Of a stretch of 64,000 nt of DNA, positions 1 to 8,118 are shown in pieces. Position 1 is the first letter of the stretch. Each line of letters opens with the position of its first letter. The stretch is from positions 620,001 to 684,000 of the forward strand of contig CBDHEI010000002.1 in NCBI GenBank assembly GCA_965262055.1, written 5' to 3'. This DNA comes from G958296245 sp965262055. Lineage in GTDB: Bacteria > Chloroflexota > Dehalococcoidia > Lucifugimonadales > G958296245. The position numbers and the translations under genes were made by a program. Below the pieces are notes generated by a model. That model made no database searches and was not told the origin of the DNA. It was given only the letters and a program-made list of their open reading frames with translations.

Positions 1-33
1 TCCGCCTGTCGCGACTATCGCGTACGTGCCCAT
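1..33 (-). CDS. rplU: 50S ribosomal protein L21, first 11 codons only
   Basis: Only the beginning is in the window. The minus strand from 33 reads MGTYAIVATGG, the typical L21 start (usually MYAIVKTGGKQY), and stays open to the edge. GGAGAG lies a few bases upstream as a ribosome binding site. L21 is a 50S subunit protein that binds 23S rRNA. The gene probably continues for about 100 codons and is usually followed by rpmA. The call rests on 11 residues plus the good start context, so it is likely but not certain. Confidence 0.7.
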   Translation of the reverse strand, partial: MGTYAIVATGG

Positions 34-86
34 TGGGCTCTCCAAGGCTGGGTGACCGTACCGGTTTGCCAGGAATCCAAACAACA

Positions 87-106
87 AGCCCCGCATAACT
101 GGGGCT
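87..106 (-). terminator. Rho-independent terminator after the DUF5679 gene
   Basis: On the minus strand AGCCCC, an 8-base loop and GGGGCT form a 6-bp GC stem followed by TGTTGTTT. It lies between the stop of the small zinc-ribbon gene (233) and the start of rplU (33). It would end the upstream transcript, which implies that rplU has its own promoter. Confidence 0.65.
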
Positions 107-232
107 CTCTGGGCCGACCGGAATGTTTCCCTTGTAAACTAGGCGCCGACGACCCAGTATATCATACTGAGGCGTTGACGGGTTGAGGCGTTGCGCCGTG
201 CTTCTTGCAGGCCGCGCCCGAGCGGCAGATGG

Positions 233-376
233 CTACTGGGCTTTACCTATTCGGAAAACCTTTGTCCCACAGGTCGGACAGGTGCCCTGCGTGGCCGGGC
301 GGCCGTTCTTGAGTGTCGTCGCCTGAGGATTACTAATCTCTCTCTTTGTCCTGCACTTGAAGCAGTACGCCTCCAT
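233..376 (-). CDS. Small zinc-ribbon protein of the DUF5679 type (47 aa)
   Basis: This is a 47-residue protein that a normal length cut-off would miss. It begins MEAYCFKCRTKRE, has a middle TLKNGRPATQG and ends TCPTCGTKVFRIGKAQ. The pairs C5-x2-C8 and C33-x2-C36 should hold one zinc ion. This matches the DUF5679 family as I remember it (Cys-x-Lys-Cys, LKNGRPA, CPxCGTKxF), a family of unknown function common in Chloroflexota and Actinomycetota. AGGAGGG sits 8 bases before the ATG, a consensus-like promoter lies just upstream and a terminator follows, so it is a complete single-gene unit. A nucleic-acid-binding role is only a guess. Confidence 0.85.
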   Translation of the reverse strand: MEAYCFKCRTKREISNPQATTLKNGRPATQGTCPTCGTKVFRIGKAQ

Positions 377-407
377 TGAACGGCCCTCCTACGAAAGTAG
401 CTTGAAG

Positions 408-435
408 ATTATATTGCCGTTGATTCCCGTGTCAA
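408..435 (-). promoter_or_regulatory. Consensus sigma-70 promoter for the DUF5679 gene
   Basis: On the minus strand TTGACA (435-430) and TATAAT (413-408) are separated by 16 bases. Both hexamers match the consensus exactly. Transcription would start near 401, about 25 bases before the ATG at 376. The left end of the IS element (449) is only 14 bp beyond the -35 box. Confidence 0.8.
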
Positions 436-448
436 GGGAAGAGAGGAA

Positions 449-2323
449 CCCAGATTCCCCACCTAGAGAAGAAGAAGACCTCGTTGGAGCCCGCCGTGAA
501 GGGGGCTAAGATGTTTCTTGGAAGAGAGAAACGATCACCAACGAGGTGCACCTATTATGAAGCAAGGGGTTCTGCCGTTCCAGTACGAGCAGGAGAAGAG
601 CTCGCCGGGCATGACGGCGATGGCGGGGATGATGACGTACTTGGAGTTGATGCACGCAGCAGGTTTGAGGTCGTCGGTAGAGCGCCACGTGGGACTGCGG
701 GAGTGTGGTCAGGGCTGGACGGACAGCCAAGTGGTCAGCTCGCTGATACTGCTGAACCTGGCAGGCGGTGAGTCAGTGGTCGATCTGGATGTTCTGGAGA
801 AGGACGCGGGGTTGTGCAGGGTGCTTCGGGAAGTCGAGAGCTATGGGATGGGTCGTCGAGAGCGTAGAGCGTTGGAAGAGCGATGGCGTGTAGAGCGTCG
901 GCGGAGCATGCCATCGGAGTCGGCGGTGTTCCGGTACCTGGAGAGATTCCACGAGGCGGGCGAGGAGTCCAGTCGGGAAGCTCACAGAGCGTTCATACCT
1001 TCACCCAACGAAGCGCTGGGGGGTCTGCATAAGGTGAACGCCGATATGGTGAGCTTCGTACAGAGCCGTTCGCCCTGCGCTCAAGCCACGTTGGACATGG
1101 ACGCCACGCTGGTGGAGACGCACAAGCAGCAGGCGCTCTACAGCTACAAGAAGTACAAGGCGTATCAGCCTCTGACGACCTACTGGGCCGAGGCTGAGTT
1201 GATAGTGCATTCGGAGTTTCGGGACGGCAACGTACCTGCTGGCTATCAGCAACTGCGAGTGTTGACCGAAGCGTTGGAGCATCTGCCTTGTGCGGTGGAC
1301 AAGGTGATGCTGCGGTCGGACGCGGCTGGGTATCAGCACGAGTTGCTGCGGTACTGCGCCGAGGGCAGAGACGAGCGCTTCGGAGTGATCGAGTTTGCGG
1401 TAGGGCTCAACGTGACGCCGGAGTTCAGGCGCGCGGTGTCCGAGGTTGCCGAACAAGACTGGCATGCCCCGCACCGCAGACTGGGCGCCACTTGGGTCGA
1501 GACAGGTCAACAGTGGGCGGAGGTGAACTTCGTACCAGACTGGATAGCCTACAGCAAGAAGAACCCTGAATACCGGTTCATCGCTATCAGGGAGCCGCTG
1601 AGCGAACAGCCTCTGCCGGGAATGGAACTGCAGCTGGAACTGCCCTTCCCCGTGATGAGGCTGGCCGGCGGAGCCTGGCACAAGGTCTCCGGGTTGGTGA
1701 CCAACCGAGACCTTCCGGGAGATGAGATGATCCGGTGGTACAGGCAGAGATGCGGTAAAGGCGAGCAGGTCCACAGCGTCCTGAAGAGTGACCTGGCTGC
1801 GGGCAGGCTCCCGTCGGGGCTGTTCGGAGCCAACGCCGCATGGTGGGCCATAGCGGTGCTGGCCTTCAACCTGAGCTCTGCGATGAAGCGGCTGGCGTTG
1901 GGAGGACAGTGGGTGAGCAAGCGTCTCAAGGCAGTGCGCTTCGCCCTGATCGCCCTTCCGGGCCGGGTGATGCGACACGCCAGGAAGCTGATCATCCGTC
2001 TGGCGCGGGGCCATCCCTCATACGAGTTGTTGATCAGGGCACGTCAGAGGATATTGGCGCTGTCCGCCGAGCCGTACCAACCATAAGCGGTCCTGTCTGT
2101 GCATCGGTTGAAGGCGACTCAGCAAGGTCGCCCAGGCTGCGCCATGCCTTCTTCGGCCTGAGGACAGCCATAATCGGTGCGGCTACGCTGCCCATACCCT
2201 CAAAGTCTTCGGCCAAGGTCCTACCTACGGCCCGATCCGACCATATGGAACCACCGAATCGATACTCAACACGGGCGTAAATCCACGAAGGCCACACCAA
2301 CTATGTTAGGTGGGGAATCTGGG
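449..2323 (+). mobile_element. IS1380-family insertion sequence with intact ends
   Basis: The element is 1875 bp. Its ends are perfect 17-bp inverted repeats, CCCAGATTCCCCACCTA at 449-465 and the complement at 2307-2323. The 4-bp sequence GGAA occurs on both sides (445-448 and 2324-2327), the target duplication expected for IS1380-family elements, whose ends begin with CC. One transposase gene fills the middle. Perfect ends and an open transposase suggest recent insertion. It landed inside a family A repeat: GGGAAGAGAGGAA to its left and the repeat body to its right are joined without interruption in the copy at 29743-29884. Confidence 0.93.
557..2086 (+). CDS. IS1380-family transposase (509 aa)
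   Basis: DDE transposase that cuts and joins the ends of the surrounding element. The protein starts MKQGVLPFQYEQ, typical of IS1380-like enzymes. Candidate catalytic acids are the Asp of LDMDATLVET (about residue 190) and the Asp of LRSDAAGY (about 260); the C-terminal third holds the conserved IRWYRQRCGKGEQVHSVLKSD region with the likely Glu. The ATG at 557 is preferred over an upstream TTG (518) because GAGG lies about 10 bases before it. Length and open frame suggest activity. It is clearly diverged from the second IS1380-type transposase at 36054. Confidence 0.93.
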   Translation: MKQGVLPFQYEQEKSSPGMTAMAGMMTYLELMHAAGLRSSVERHVGLRECGQGWTDSQVVSSLILLNLAGGESVVDLDVLEKDAGLCRVLREVESYGMGRRERRALEERWRVERRRSMPSESAVFRYLERFHEAGEESSREAHRAFIPSPNEALGGLHKVNADMVSFVQSRSPCAQATLDMDATLVETHKQQALYSYKKYKAYQPLTTYWAEAELIVHSEFRDGNVPAGYQQLRVLTEALEHLPCAVDKVMLRSDAAGYQHELLRYCAEGRDERFGVIEFAVGLNVTPEFRRAVSEVAEQDWHAPHRRLGATWVETGQQWAEVNFVPDWIAYSKKNPEYRFIAIREPLSEQPLPGMELQLELPFPVMRLAGGAWHKVSGLVTNRDLPGDEMIRWYRQRCGKGEQVHSVLKSDLAAGRLPSGLFGANAAWWAIAVLAFNLSSAMKRLALGGQWVSKRLKAVRFALIALPGRVMRHARKLIIRLARGHPSYELLIRARQRILALSAEPYQP

Positions 2324-2405
2324 GGAATCAAATCTGAGGGACACCCTCAGACTCCCGGCAAAGGGGCTTCGCCCCTCTGCACACCCCGTTTTTCGGCAGC
2401 CTGCT
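2324..2405. repeat. Family A small repeat, right half
   Basis: This holds the right half of a dispersed element: the short palindrome TGAGGGACACCCTCA, a GC hairpin around AGGGGCTTCGCCCCT, then the terminal sequence ending GGCAGCCTGCTA. Read from the other strand the end is TAGCAGGCTGCC, and its TAG is the stop codon of the oxidoreductase gene at 2404. The left part is cut by the IS element. Related copies lie at 19808, 29743, 31564 and 34322. Confidence 0.85.
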
Positions 2406-3429
2406 ATTGTAGCGGCAGCGGGGGCTGGAGCCACTTGGGGGACTCGTTGACCTCGATGGCCGTCACCCACTTGACCCACTCGAAGCCCCGCTTCCCCGGC
2501 GCCACCAGCCTGAGGGGGTAGCCGTGGCCCCGCGAGAGAGGCCTGCCGCCAACGTGGGTGGCCAGCAGGCTCTCGCGGGCCTCGTCCATCGAGAAGCGGC
2601 GGTAGTACCCGGTCGCCGACGTGACTGTAATGCTGGCCGCGTTCTGGGAGGGCGAGGCAGCTTCGAGCAGGTCTGCGACGCGGACGCCGCGCCAAGACTG
2701 CTCGGAGTGCCAGCCGCCGGTGCAGTCGATCACAGCCGTGACCTCTTCCGTCGCGTCGAGATCCGGGTAGCCCAGCGTCAGTTCCCGGTCCACGGCCCCG
2801 GTGACGGTGAGCCGCCAACTGCCTACGTCTATGCTGGGGGCGCTGTCGTTGAGCCACGAGACCACGGGGAAGCCCTCCACCCGTCCCTGCGCCGCGTCGT
2901 ATGAGCCTGTGAAGCGGCGGCGCGACCCATCTGCGCGGGTAAGCGCCGACGCGGCCTCGGCTGCCTGCGTGAGGACGACGCCAGCGGCAGCTATGCCCGC
3001 GAGCCTCAGGAACCACCGGCGCTGGGCCCAGAACGACAGCGGCATCCCTTTCGCGTAGATGAAGGCGTGCCAAGCTAGTACCGGGGCGAGCGCCGCGCCG
3101 ACGTAGATATGCCAGCTCAAGCCGCTGAACCACGCGAACTCGAACGGGCCAGCGTACGACCAGGCGAAGCCGAGGGCCAGCGCGACGACTAGCACGGTGG
3201 CCAGCGTAAGGGAGGCGTACTGCCGTGGGCCGGAGCGTCGTCTGCGGACGGACGCGACGATGATCGCCGTCTTCCATATCAGGACGGCCAGGATAGCGAA
3301 TCCGACAATCCTGTGGACGGCGATGAAGATGGCTTCGTCCTGCGCGCCCGAGACGAGCCCGAAGAAGCCGCTCGCCAGCTCGACGAGAAGCAGGGCCAGC
3401 AGGACCGTATTCGCCCAAGGCGTCTTCAT
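2404..3429 (-). CDS. Membrane-bound sulfite-oxidase-like molybdopterin oxidoreductase with cytochrome b561-like domain
   Basis: A 341-residue protein with two parts. Residues 5-127 hold four predicted membrane helices, with H39, H107 and H121 as possible haem b ligands, as in cytochrome b561-type domains. A fifth hydrophobic stretch (about 140-162) leads to a molybdopterin-binding domain (about 185-335) with the pattern C236-TGGW and SW246RGV seen in sulfite oxidase and YedY proteins, where the Cys binds molybdenum. It would pass electrons between a soluble substrate and the membrane; the substrate is unknown. The domain ends soon after the last conserved block, and the TAG stop is formed by the end of a family A repeat, so the original C-terminus may have been altered. 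Confidence 0.82.
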   Translation of the reverse strand: MKTPWANTVLLALLLVELASGFFGLVSGAQDEAIFIAVHRIVGFAILAVLIWKTAIIVASVRRRRSGPRQYASLTLATVLVVALALGFAWSYAGPFEFAWFSGLSWHIYVGAALAPVLAWHAFIYAKGMPLSFWAQRRWFLRLAGIAAAGVVLTQAAEAASALTRADGSRRRFTGSYDAAQGRVEGFPVVSWLNDSAPSIDVGSWRLTVTGAVDRELTLGYPDLDATEEVTAVIDCTGGWHSEQSWRGVRVADLLEAASPSQNAASITVTSATGYYRRFSMDEARESLLATHVGGRPLSRGHGYPLRLVAPGKRGFEWVKWVTAIEVNESPKWLQPPLPLQ

Positions 3430-3493
3430 GCCAGATATTACAACGCGCGGCGGCGCGATGGGTTACGCTCCCGGCACGCAGCCGGACGGCGGT

Positions 3494-3853
3494 CTAGCCT
3501 GGCGTCACGCTGCTCGCCAGGCCCACGCAGTTGCCCTCAGGATCGGAGAACATCGCGAACGTGACCATGCCGGGGATGGCTGTGACGGGCATAACAATCT
3601 TGCCGCCGTGCTCCTCTGCCTCCTTGAGCTTGGCGTCTATGTCCTCGACCTCGACGTAGAAGGTGATCGTGTTCGGCTCGCCGTTCGTCCCTGAGATGCC
3701 GCCGTTGATCCCCGTGCCGGTGTGGGTATCGACCAGGCCGTAGCCCATCGGGTTGGAGGCGTCGATGTGCCACCCGAACAGGTCGGCGTAGTACTTGTGC
3801 AGCTTTTCGGCGCCGCTCGACTGTATCTCGAAATGGACCACTGGATTGGGCAT
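3494..3853 (-). CDS. VOC-family (glyoxalase-like) protein, 119 aa
   Basis: A single vicinal-oxygen-chelate unit. The N-terminal half begins VVHFEIQSSGAEKLHKYYADLFGW and the C-terminal half has FYVEVEDIDAKLKEAEEHGG and FSDPEGNCVGL, the usual beta-alpha-beta-beta-beta pattern. H7 and the late Glu/Asp positions could bind a metal. Members act as glyoxalases, dioxygenases or resistance proteins, and the substrate cannot be told here. It is a stand-alone gene that ends 64 bp from the start of the oxidoreductase gene on the same strand. Confidence 0.8.
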   Translation of the reverse strand: MPNPVVHFEIQSSGAEKLHKYYADLFGWHIDASNPMGYGLVDTHTGTGINGGISGTNGEPNTITFYVEVEDIDAKLKEAEEHGGKIVMPVTAIPGMVTFAMFSDPEGNCVGLASSVTPG

Positions 3854-4257
3854 GTCGCTCTCCTAATATGTTGGGTTGCGCTCAGTTGGAGGCAGCTTGG
3901 GATAGGTTCACGGACGGCGCCTTTGGGGAGTTCCGCGCAGAAAAGTGTTCCATTCTGTTCTATTGTGTTCTATTTCCTATTTGGGACTTCGGGTTTTGGG
4001 AAGCGAATTGGGGCGCTTCTGAAACACGAATGGGCGTAAATGGGACGCTTTTGAAACGATTTGGAACGGGTCTCCGGGTCTGCCTGCTGCAGCGTAGCGG
4101 GCGGGTGGTCGTGCATGCATGGGAAATACTAGCACGGGCGTTCGTGGGCGTCAAGGCCGCGCATGACCTCAAGAATTTGGTTACCGAAGGAGGCAATGTT
4201 CCTCAGGATTGCGGTTGCCGAACTGGGCCCCACACTCACCGCCCGCCAGTAGCTGGA
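3854..4257. other. Intergenic region with degenerate element shared with 17109-17504
   Basis: No convincing gene. It holds a short tandem repeat (3946-3975) and, from about 4050 to 4170, a stretch that resembles 17320-17440. Shared words include TGTTCCATT, CTCCGGG, GCATG and TAGCACGGG followed by a GTTCG motif, in the same order. This looks like an old dispersed element or a conserved promoter region rather than coding DNA. Confidence 0.4.
3946..3975. repeat. Three tandem 10-bp units
   Basis: TGTTCCATTC, TGTTCTATTG and TGTTCTATTT follow one another directly. The consensus is TGTTCYATTN. A period of 10 bp puts each unit on the same face of the helix, as in some regulator-binding arrays, but no regulator can be named. 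Confidence 0.75.
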
Positions 4258-5400
4258 CTAGTCCGGGGTGGTGGCTGGAATGGCCCGGCCCGCTCGCACA
4301 GTTAGCTCGGGCTCCCAACAGCCGCCCGGCCGCTCGTTACCCGCGACGTCGATGAGTGGGGCGGCATCCGCGTCCCAGCGGATCACGGCCAGGTCGGCGC
4401 CGGAGCCCGGCGCCAGCGTGCCCGCCTCTCCTTCAAGCCCTAGTGTCCGTGCCGGGCGAATGGTCGCCCGCTCGAAGGCGTCCTCGGCCTCCATGCCCGC
4501 CGCCATCAGCTTCGAGATGGTGCGCGGCATGTCGTGGCGGGGTGACGAGTGGGCGTGCCTTACGTAGAAGTCCGTCGATATGGAGTCGGGCAGGAAGCCC
4601 TCCCGGACGGCCGTCTCGGCGATCCCGAAGTCGAAGGACATCATGCCGTGGCCGATGTCGAACTTGACGCCGCGCTCCCTGGCCTCCCAGGCGGCATCGA
4701 CCACGCGACCGTCGGGCGCGAGACCGCCGGGCCCGGCGTGGAAGCTGTAGGTCACGACATCGCCGGATCGGAGGAGGGCCATTTGCTCATCGACCGGCCA
4801 GTCGAACGGGTCCCAGCGCAACCCGTAGAGCAGGGGCTTGCCGGTCCGCTCCGCCATCTCCAGCACCTTGCCCATGACCAGCCGGGGGTCGTGGCCGGCG
4901 GTGGTGGTGGACGCCACGTTGACGGCGATGCCCCAGATGAGCTCAGGGTCGCCCTCGATGGTCCTCACGCAGGCGTCGACGTCCAGGTCCCCCAGGTTGC
5001 GGAAGACCGGCCCGTCCTCCTCCTCGCCGCCGACCGCGGCGCTGAGCGCCATGCGGATGCGGATGGACGCCGGAGCGATCACCATCTCCTTGTACCTGGC
5101 CCAGTTGCTGGCGCCCGCGTCGCCCTGGGACATGATCGTCGTCGTCCCTCGCGGGAGCATGAGGTCGTCAGGGTCTATGCCATACTTCCAGTCCGGCGGC
5201 GCCGGGTGAGCGTGCAGGTCTACAAACCCCGGCAGCAGCACGGAGTCGGGAAACTCCAGCGTGCTGGCCGCGCTACCGGCGACATCCGTCCCAGAAGCCA
5301 CAATGCGGTCGCCTCTGACCGCGACTGCTCCCGGACCGTCGAGTCCCGTATCGGCGCAGAAGACCCGCCCGGCGCGTATCAGCAGGTCATAGTCGCTCAT
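4258..5400 (-). CDS. Amidohydrolase-family protein, dihydroorotase/deacetylase-like
   Basis: A 380-residue metal-dependent hydrolase. The N-terminus (YDLLIRAGRVFCADTG) is the usual small beta-sandwich, followed by the metal motif GFVDLHAHP at about 57-65. Later pieces are FDIGHGMMSFDFGIAE and PDSISTDF, with the His and Asp of the barrel, and a C-terminal GTLAPGSGADLAVI closing the sandwich. The arrangement resembles the EF_0837-type deacetylases rather than classic dihydroorotase. The natural substrate is unknown; an N-acyl or cyclic amide is likely. It has no operon partner and is transcribed away from thrC, with a 295-bp divergent region between them. Confidence 0.8.
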   Translation of the reverse strand: MSDYDLLIRAGRVFCADTGLDGPGAVAVRGDRIVASGTDVAGSAASTLEFPDSVLLPGFVDLHAHPAPPDWKYGIDPDDLMLPRGTTTIMSQGDAGASNWARYKEMVIAPASIRIRMALSAAVGGEEEDGPVFRNLGDLDVDACVRTIEGDPELIWGIAVNVASTTTAGHDPRLVMGKVLEMAERTGKPLLYGLRWDPFDWPVDEQMALLRSGDVVTYSFHAGPGGLAPDGRVVDAAWEARERGVKFDIGHGMMSFDFGIAETAVREGFLPDSISTDFYVRHAHSSPRHDMPRTISKLMAAGMEAEDAFERATIRPARTLGLEGEAGTLAPGSGADLAVIRWDADAAPLIDVAGNERPGGCWEPELTVRAGRAIPATTPD

Positions 5401-5583
5401 GGGCCACTCCTCTCGTCCCAGCTTCCAATTTGGGGACTGGGCTTTCTATTCGTGGCGATTAGGATGGCGCGAGCGGTGGTGCGCGTCAAGCCGCTTGACC
5501 GGCGTATTCTGGACGCGCGTCTGCACTGCAGGCTATCACGCGTCAGGGCACCGGCATTCGGTCTGCGGAGGCCGTGCATTTCC

Positions 5584-5613
5584 TTGACATGCCAGATTTG
5601 CGGTTGCTACTAT
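5584..5613 (+). promoter_or_regulatory. Possible promoter of the thrC cluster
   Basis: TTGACA (5584-5589) and TACTAT (5608-5613) are separated by 18 bases. The -35 box is perfect and the -10 box matches 4 of 6. It lies 83 bp before the thrC start. Confidence 0.5.
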
Positions 5614-5695
5614 TTCTTGAGTTCGACACCGCATCCGCGCAGGTGCGAGTGCGGCTGTACAAGCAGTTACCCTTCCCCAAGCGGAGGCCCCCAAG

Positions 5696-6919
5696 TTGCC
5701 GCACGTCAAGAGCATGCGCTGCCGCGAGTGCGGCCAAGATTACCCCATCGAGCCGATCAACGTCTGCGAGCTGTGCTTCGGCCCCTTGGAGATCAGCTAC
5801 GACTACGACTCCATCGCCAGGACGGTCACCAGGAAGAGCATCCAGGACGGGCCGTACACGATGTGGCGGTACCACGACTTCCTCCCGGTGGACCCGGATG
5901 CGGTCGTGGACCTGGGGACGGGGTTCACGCCGCTCATCCACGCCAAGAACCTGGGACGGGTGCTGGGCCTCGATAACCTCTACGTCAAGAACGACGGCGT
6001 AAACCCGACCTACTCCTTCAAGGACAGGCCCGTCGCCGTCACGGCAACCAAGGCCGTGGAGTTCGAATTCAACACCCTTGCCTGTCCGTCGACCGGCAAC
6101 CTGATGGGAGCGGTGGCCGCCCACGGCGCCAAGGCGGGCATGAAGACCTTGGTATTCTTCCCCTCCGACCTGGAGAGGGGCAAGATCGTGCAGGCGTCGA
6201 TATATGGGGCGACCCTGATCGCGGTGGACGGCAGCTACGACCAGGTGAACCGGCTATGCAGCGAGCTGGCGGACAACCTGCCGTGGGCCTTCGTGAACAT
6301 CAACATGCGGCCCTTCTACGCGGAGGGGAGCAAGACCCTGGGGTATGAGGCCGCCGAGCAGCTTGGCTGGCGCGCGCCCGACCACTGCGTGGCGCCTGCC
6401 GCATCGGGCGAGCTGCACACGAAGATATGGAAGGGCCTCGAGGAGATGGGCGACGTGGGGCTGATCGAGAAGCCGGCGACGCGGATGCACCTCACCCAAG
6501 CCGCGGGCTGCGCGCCGATCGTGAACGCCTTCGAGAGCGGCAGCACGCAGGTGCGCCCCGTTCGGCCCGATACGATCGCCAAGTCGCTGGCCATCGGCAA
6601 CCCGGCAGCGGGGCCCTATTCGCTCCAGGTGCTGAACGAGACGGGCGGGACCGCCGTCGCGGTGCCAGAGGAGGAAGTCGCGGAGGGGATCAAGCTGCTG
6701 GCTGAGACGGAGGGGCTGTTCACCGAGGGCGCGGGAGGCGTAGTCATTTCGGGCCTGAAGCACCTCGTCGAGATGGGCAAGATCAAGCGGGACGAGGTGA
6801 CGGTCGCCTTCATCACGGGCAACGGGCTGAAGACGCTGGAGATAGTCGAGGATCAGGTCGAACTGCTGCACACGGCGCCGGACTACGCGTCGCTGCAGGC
6901 AGCGATGGAAGGACGGTAG
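5696..6919 (+). CDS. thrC: Threonine synthase-like PLP enzyme
   Basis: Fold type II PLP enzyme of 407 residues. An N-terminal zinc ribbon (C9-x2-C12 ... C24-x2-C27) precedes the catalytic domain. NPTYSFKDRP carries the PLP lysine, K109, and PSTGNLMGA is the phosphate/substrate loop. Threonine synthase converts O-phosphohomoserine to threonine. The start is TTG at 5696, supported by GGAGG 8 bases upstream; the ATG at 5714 would remove the first residues. The next gene encodes a CysO-type sulfur carrier, so a role closer to CysM (sulfide transfer from a protein thiocarboxylate) is possible, although the zinc ribbon and body fit ThrC best. Confidence 0.85.
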   Translation: MPHVKSMRCRECGQDYPIEPINVCELCFGPLEISYDYDSIARTVTRKSIQDGPYTMWRYHDFLPVDPDAVVDLGTGFTPLIHAKNLGRVLGLDNLYVKNDGVNPTYSFKDRPVAVTATKAVEFEFNTLACPSTGNLMGAVAAHGAKAGMKTLVFFPSDLERGKIVQASIYGATLIAVDGSYDQVNRLCSELADNLPWAFVNINMRPFYAEGSKTLGYEAAEQLGWRAPDHCVAPAASGELHTKIWKGLEEMGDVGLIEKPATRMHLTQAAGCAPIVNAFESGSTQVRPVRPDTIAKSLAIGNPAAGPYSLQVLNETGGTAVAVPEEEVAEGIKLLAETEGLFTEGAGGVVISGLKHLVEMGKIKRDEVTVAFITGNGLKTLEIVEDQVELLHTAPDYASLQAAMEGR

Positions 6920-7009
6920 GAAACCGCCGCGGCTGTACGCGCCTCCCGCATATGAGATAATCGGCGTAGGCGGCTGCCGGAACTGCGACAAGACTGGAGG
7001 ACCCCGAAT

Positions 7010-7285
7010 ATGAGTGTGACTGTACGGATACCGACCCCGCTGAGGAGGCTCACTGGCGGGCAGGACAAGGTGGAGGCGGAAGGACAGGACCTCGCTGAGG
7101 TGATCGCCTCCTTGGAGAGCGAGTATCCCGGAATCAAGGCGCGGCTGTGCGACGATAGCGGCGAGCTTCGCACCTTCGTGAACATCTACGTCGACGGCGA
7201 GGACGTACGATTCCTCGACGGTCTGACGACGGCCACAGGATCTGGGAACGAGATCAGCATCGTGCCCGCGGTCGCCGGCGGCTGA
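7010..7285 (+). CDS. cysO: CysO/MoaD/ThiS-type sulfur carrier protein
   Basis: A 91-residue beta-grasp protein ending in AVAGG. The C-terminal Gly-Gly is adenylated by an E1-like enzyme and converted to a thiocarboxylate that donates sulfur. It resembles mycobacterial CysO along its length: IPTPLRRLTGGQ at the start, RTFVNIYVDGEDVRFLDGL in the middle, SIVPAVAGG at the end. CysO feeds sulfide to CysM for cysteine synthesis. No E1 (MoeZ-like) or Mec protease gene is in the window. The ATG has GGAGG 8 bases upstream. Its stop is 1 base from the next start, so it is coupled with the SDR gene. Confidence 0.85.
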   Translation: MSVTVRIPTPLRRLTGGQDKVEAEGQDLAEVIASLESEYPGIKARLCDDSGELRTFVNIYVDGEDVRFLDGLTTATGSGNEISIVPAVAGG

Positions 7286-7286
7286 T

Positions 7287-8036
7287 ATGGACCTGAACGG
7301 GACCGCGGCTATTGTCACCGGCGGTAACGGCGGGCTGGGACAGCGCATCTGCCGCGCCCTAGCGCGGGCGGGCGCCAACGTGGCGGTCGTCTACAACGTC
7401 AGCGAGGACCAGGCCCGCGGGGTCGCCGCCGAGCTTCGGGAGGGCGGCGTCCAGGCCGAGGCGTTCCAGTGCGACGTCCGGTCTCCCGAGCAGGTCGACG
7501 CGCTGGTGACCGCCGTACTGGAGACGTTCGGCCGGCTCGACATCCTGATCAACGACGCCGCTTACAACAAGTGGATCCCCTTCAGCGACATGGACGCCCT
7601 CAGCTTCGAGGAGTGGACCAAGATACTGGACACGAACCTGACCGGCCCCATGCTGTGCACCAAGGCGGTCGCCGGAGCTATGAGGAGCGGCGGCATGGGT
7701 CGCATCGTGAACATATCATCCATCGCCGGGCTGGGGCCGCAGGGCTCCTCCATCGCCTACGCGGTCTCCAAGGCCGGCCTGATCCACCTTACGCGCTGCA
7801 TGGCGCTGGGGCTGGCCCCCGAGATCCTAGTCAACTGCGTGGCGCCGGGCTACATAGAAGGCACCAGGGCGACGGCGAACCTTGCTCCGGCCTACCGGAA
7901 GAAGGCGCAGGAGTCGTCCGCGCTGAAGATACCAGCCGACAAGGACGACATCGCCGACCAAGTTGTCACCCTCTGCCGCAGCGACACGACCACGGGCCAG
8001 ACGATCGTGATCGACTCCGGCCGCTTCTACCACTGA
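7287..8036 (+). CDS. SDR-family NAD(P)-dependent oxidoreductase
   Basis: Classical short-chain dehydrogenase of 249 residues. TGGNGGLG at 11-18 binds the cofactor. The catalytic set is S145, Y158 and K162 (NISSIAG, YAVSK). NDAAYN at 89-94 replaces the usual NNAG. The C-terminus carries TTGQTIVIDSG as in FabG-type enzymes. It probably reduces or oxidises a keto/hydroxy group; the substrate is unknown. It follows the sulfur carrier by 1 base and precedes a thioredoxin reductase-like gene by 82 bases, so the four genes are likely one operon. Confidence 0.85.
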   Translation: MDLNGTAAIVTGGNGGLGQRICRALARAGANVAVVYNVSEDQARGVAAELREGGVQAEAFQCDVRSPEQVDALVTAVLETFGRLDILINDAAYNKWIPFSDMDALSFEEWTKILDTNLTGPMLCTKAVAGAMRSGGMGRIVNISSIAGLGPQGSSIAYAVSKAGLIHLTRCMALGLAPEILVNCVAPGYIEGTRATANLAPAYRKKAQESSALKIPADKDDIADQVVTLCRSDTTTGQTIVIDSGRFYH

Positions 8037-8118
8037 CCCCACACCCCCGGTTCAACCGCACCCCGCGCCAACGCCGGCGCATCCAATAGGCACATTCAAC
8101 ACGCCCAGGAGGGTCCAC

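Noticed and set aside
1001..2014. Long minus-strand open frame inside the first transposase gene
   Set aside because: It is antisense to a well-supported transposase, has no family resemblance and is rich in Arg/His/Pro, typical of GC-rich shadows.
2306..3418. 370-codon minus frame overlapping the oxidoreductase
   Set aside because: Same strand, different frame, composed of Arg/Gly/Pro runs with no domain; the 341-residue frame has clear helices and motifs.
3946..3975. LexA box (SOS operator)
   Set aside because: The TGTTC words are direct repeats, not the inverted GAAC-N4-GTTC arrangement.
3868..4305. 145-codon plus frame in the 3854-4257 gap
   Set aside because: No family match, no ribosome binding site, and it runs into the antisense of a real gene.
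4549..5976. 475-codon plus frame across amidohydrolase and thrC
   Set aside because: It runs antisense to one real gene and out of frame with the next; no recognisable domain.
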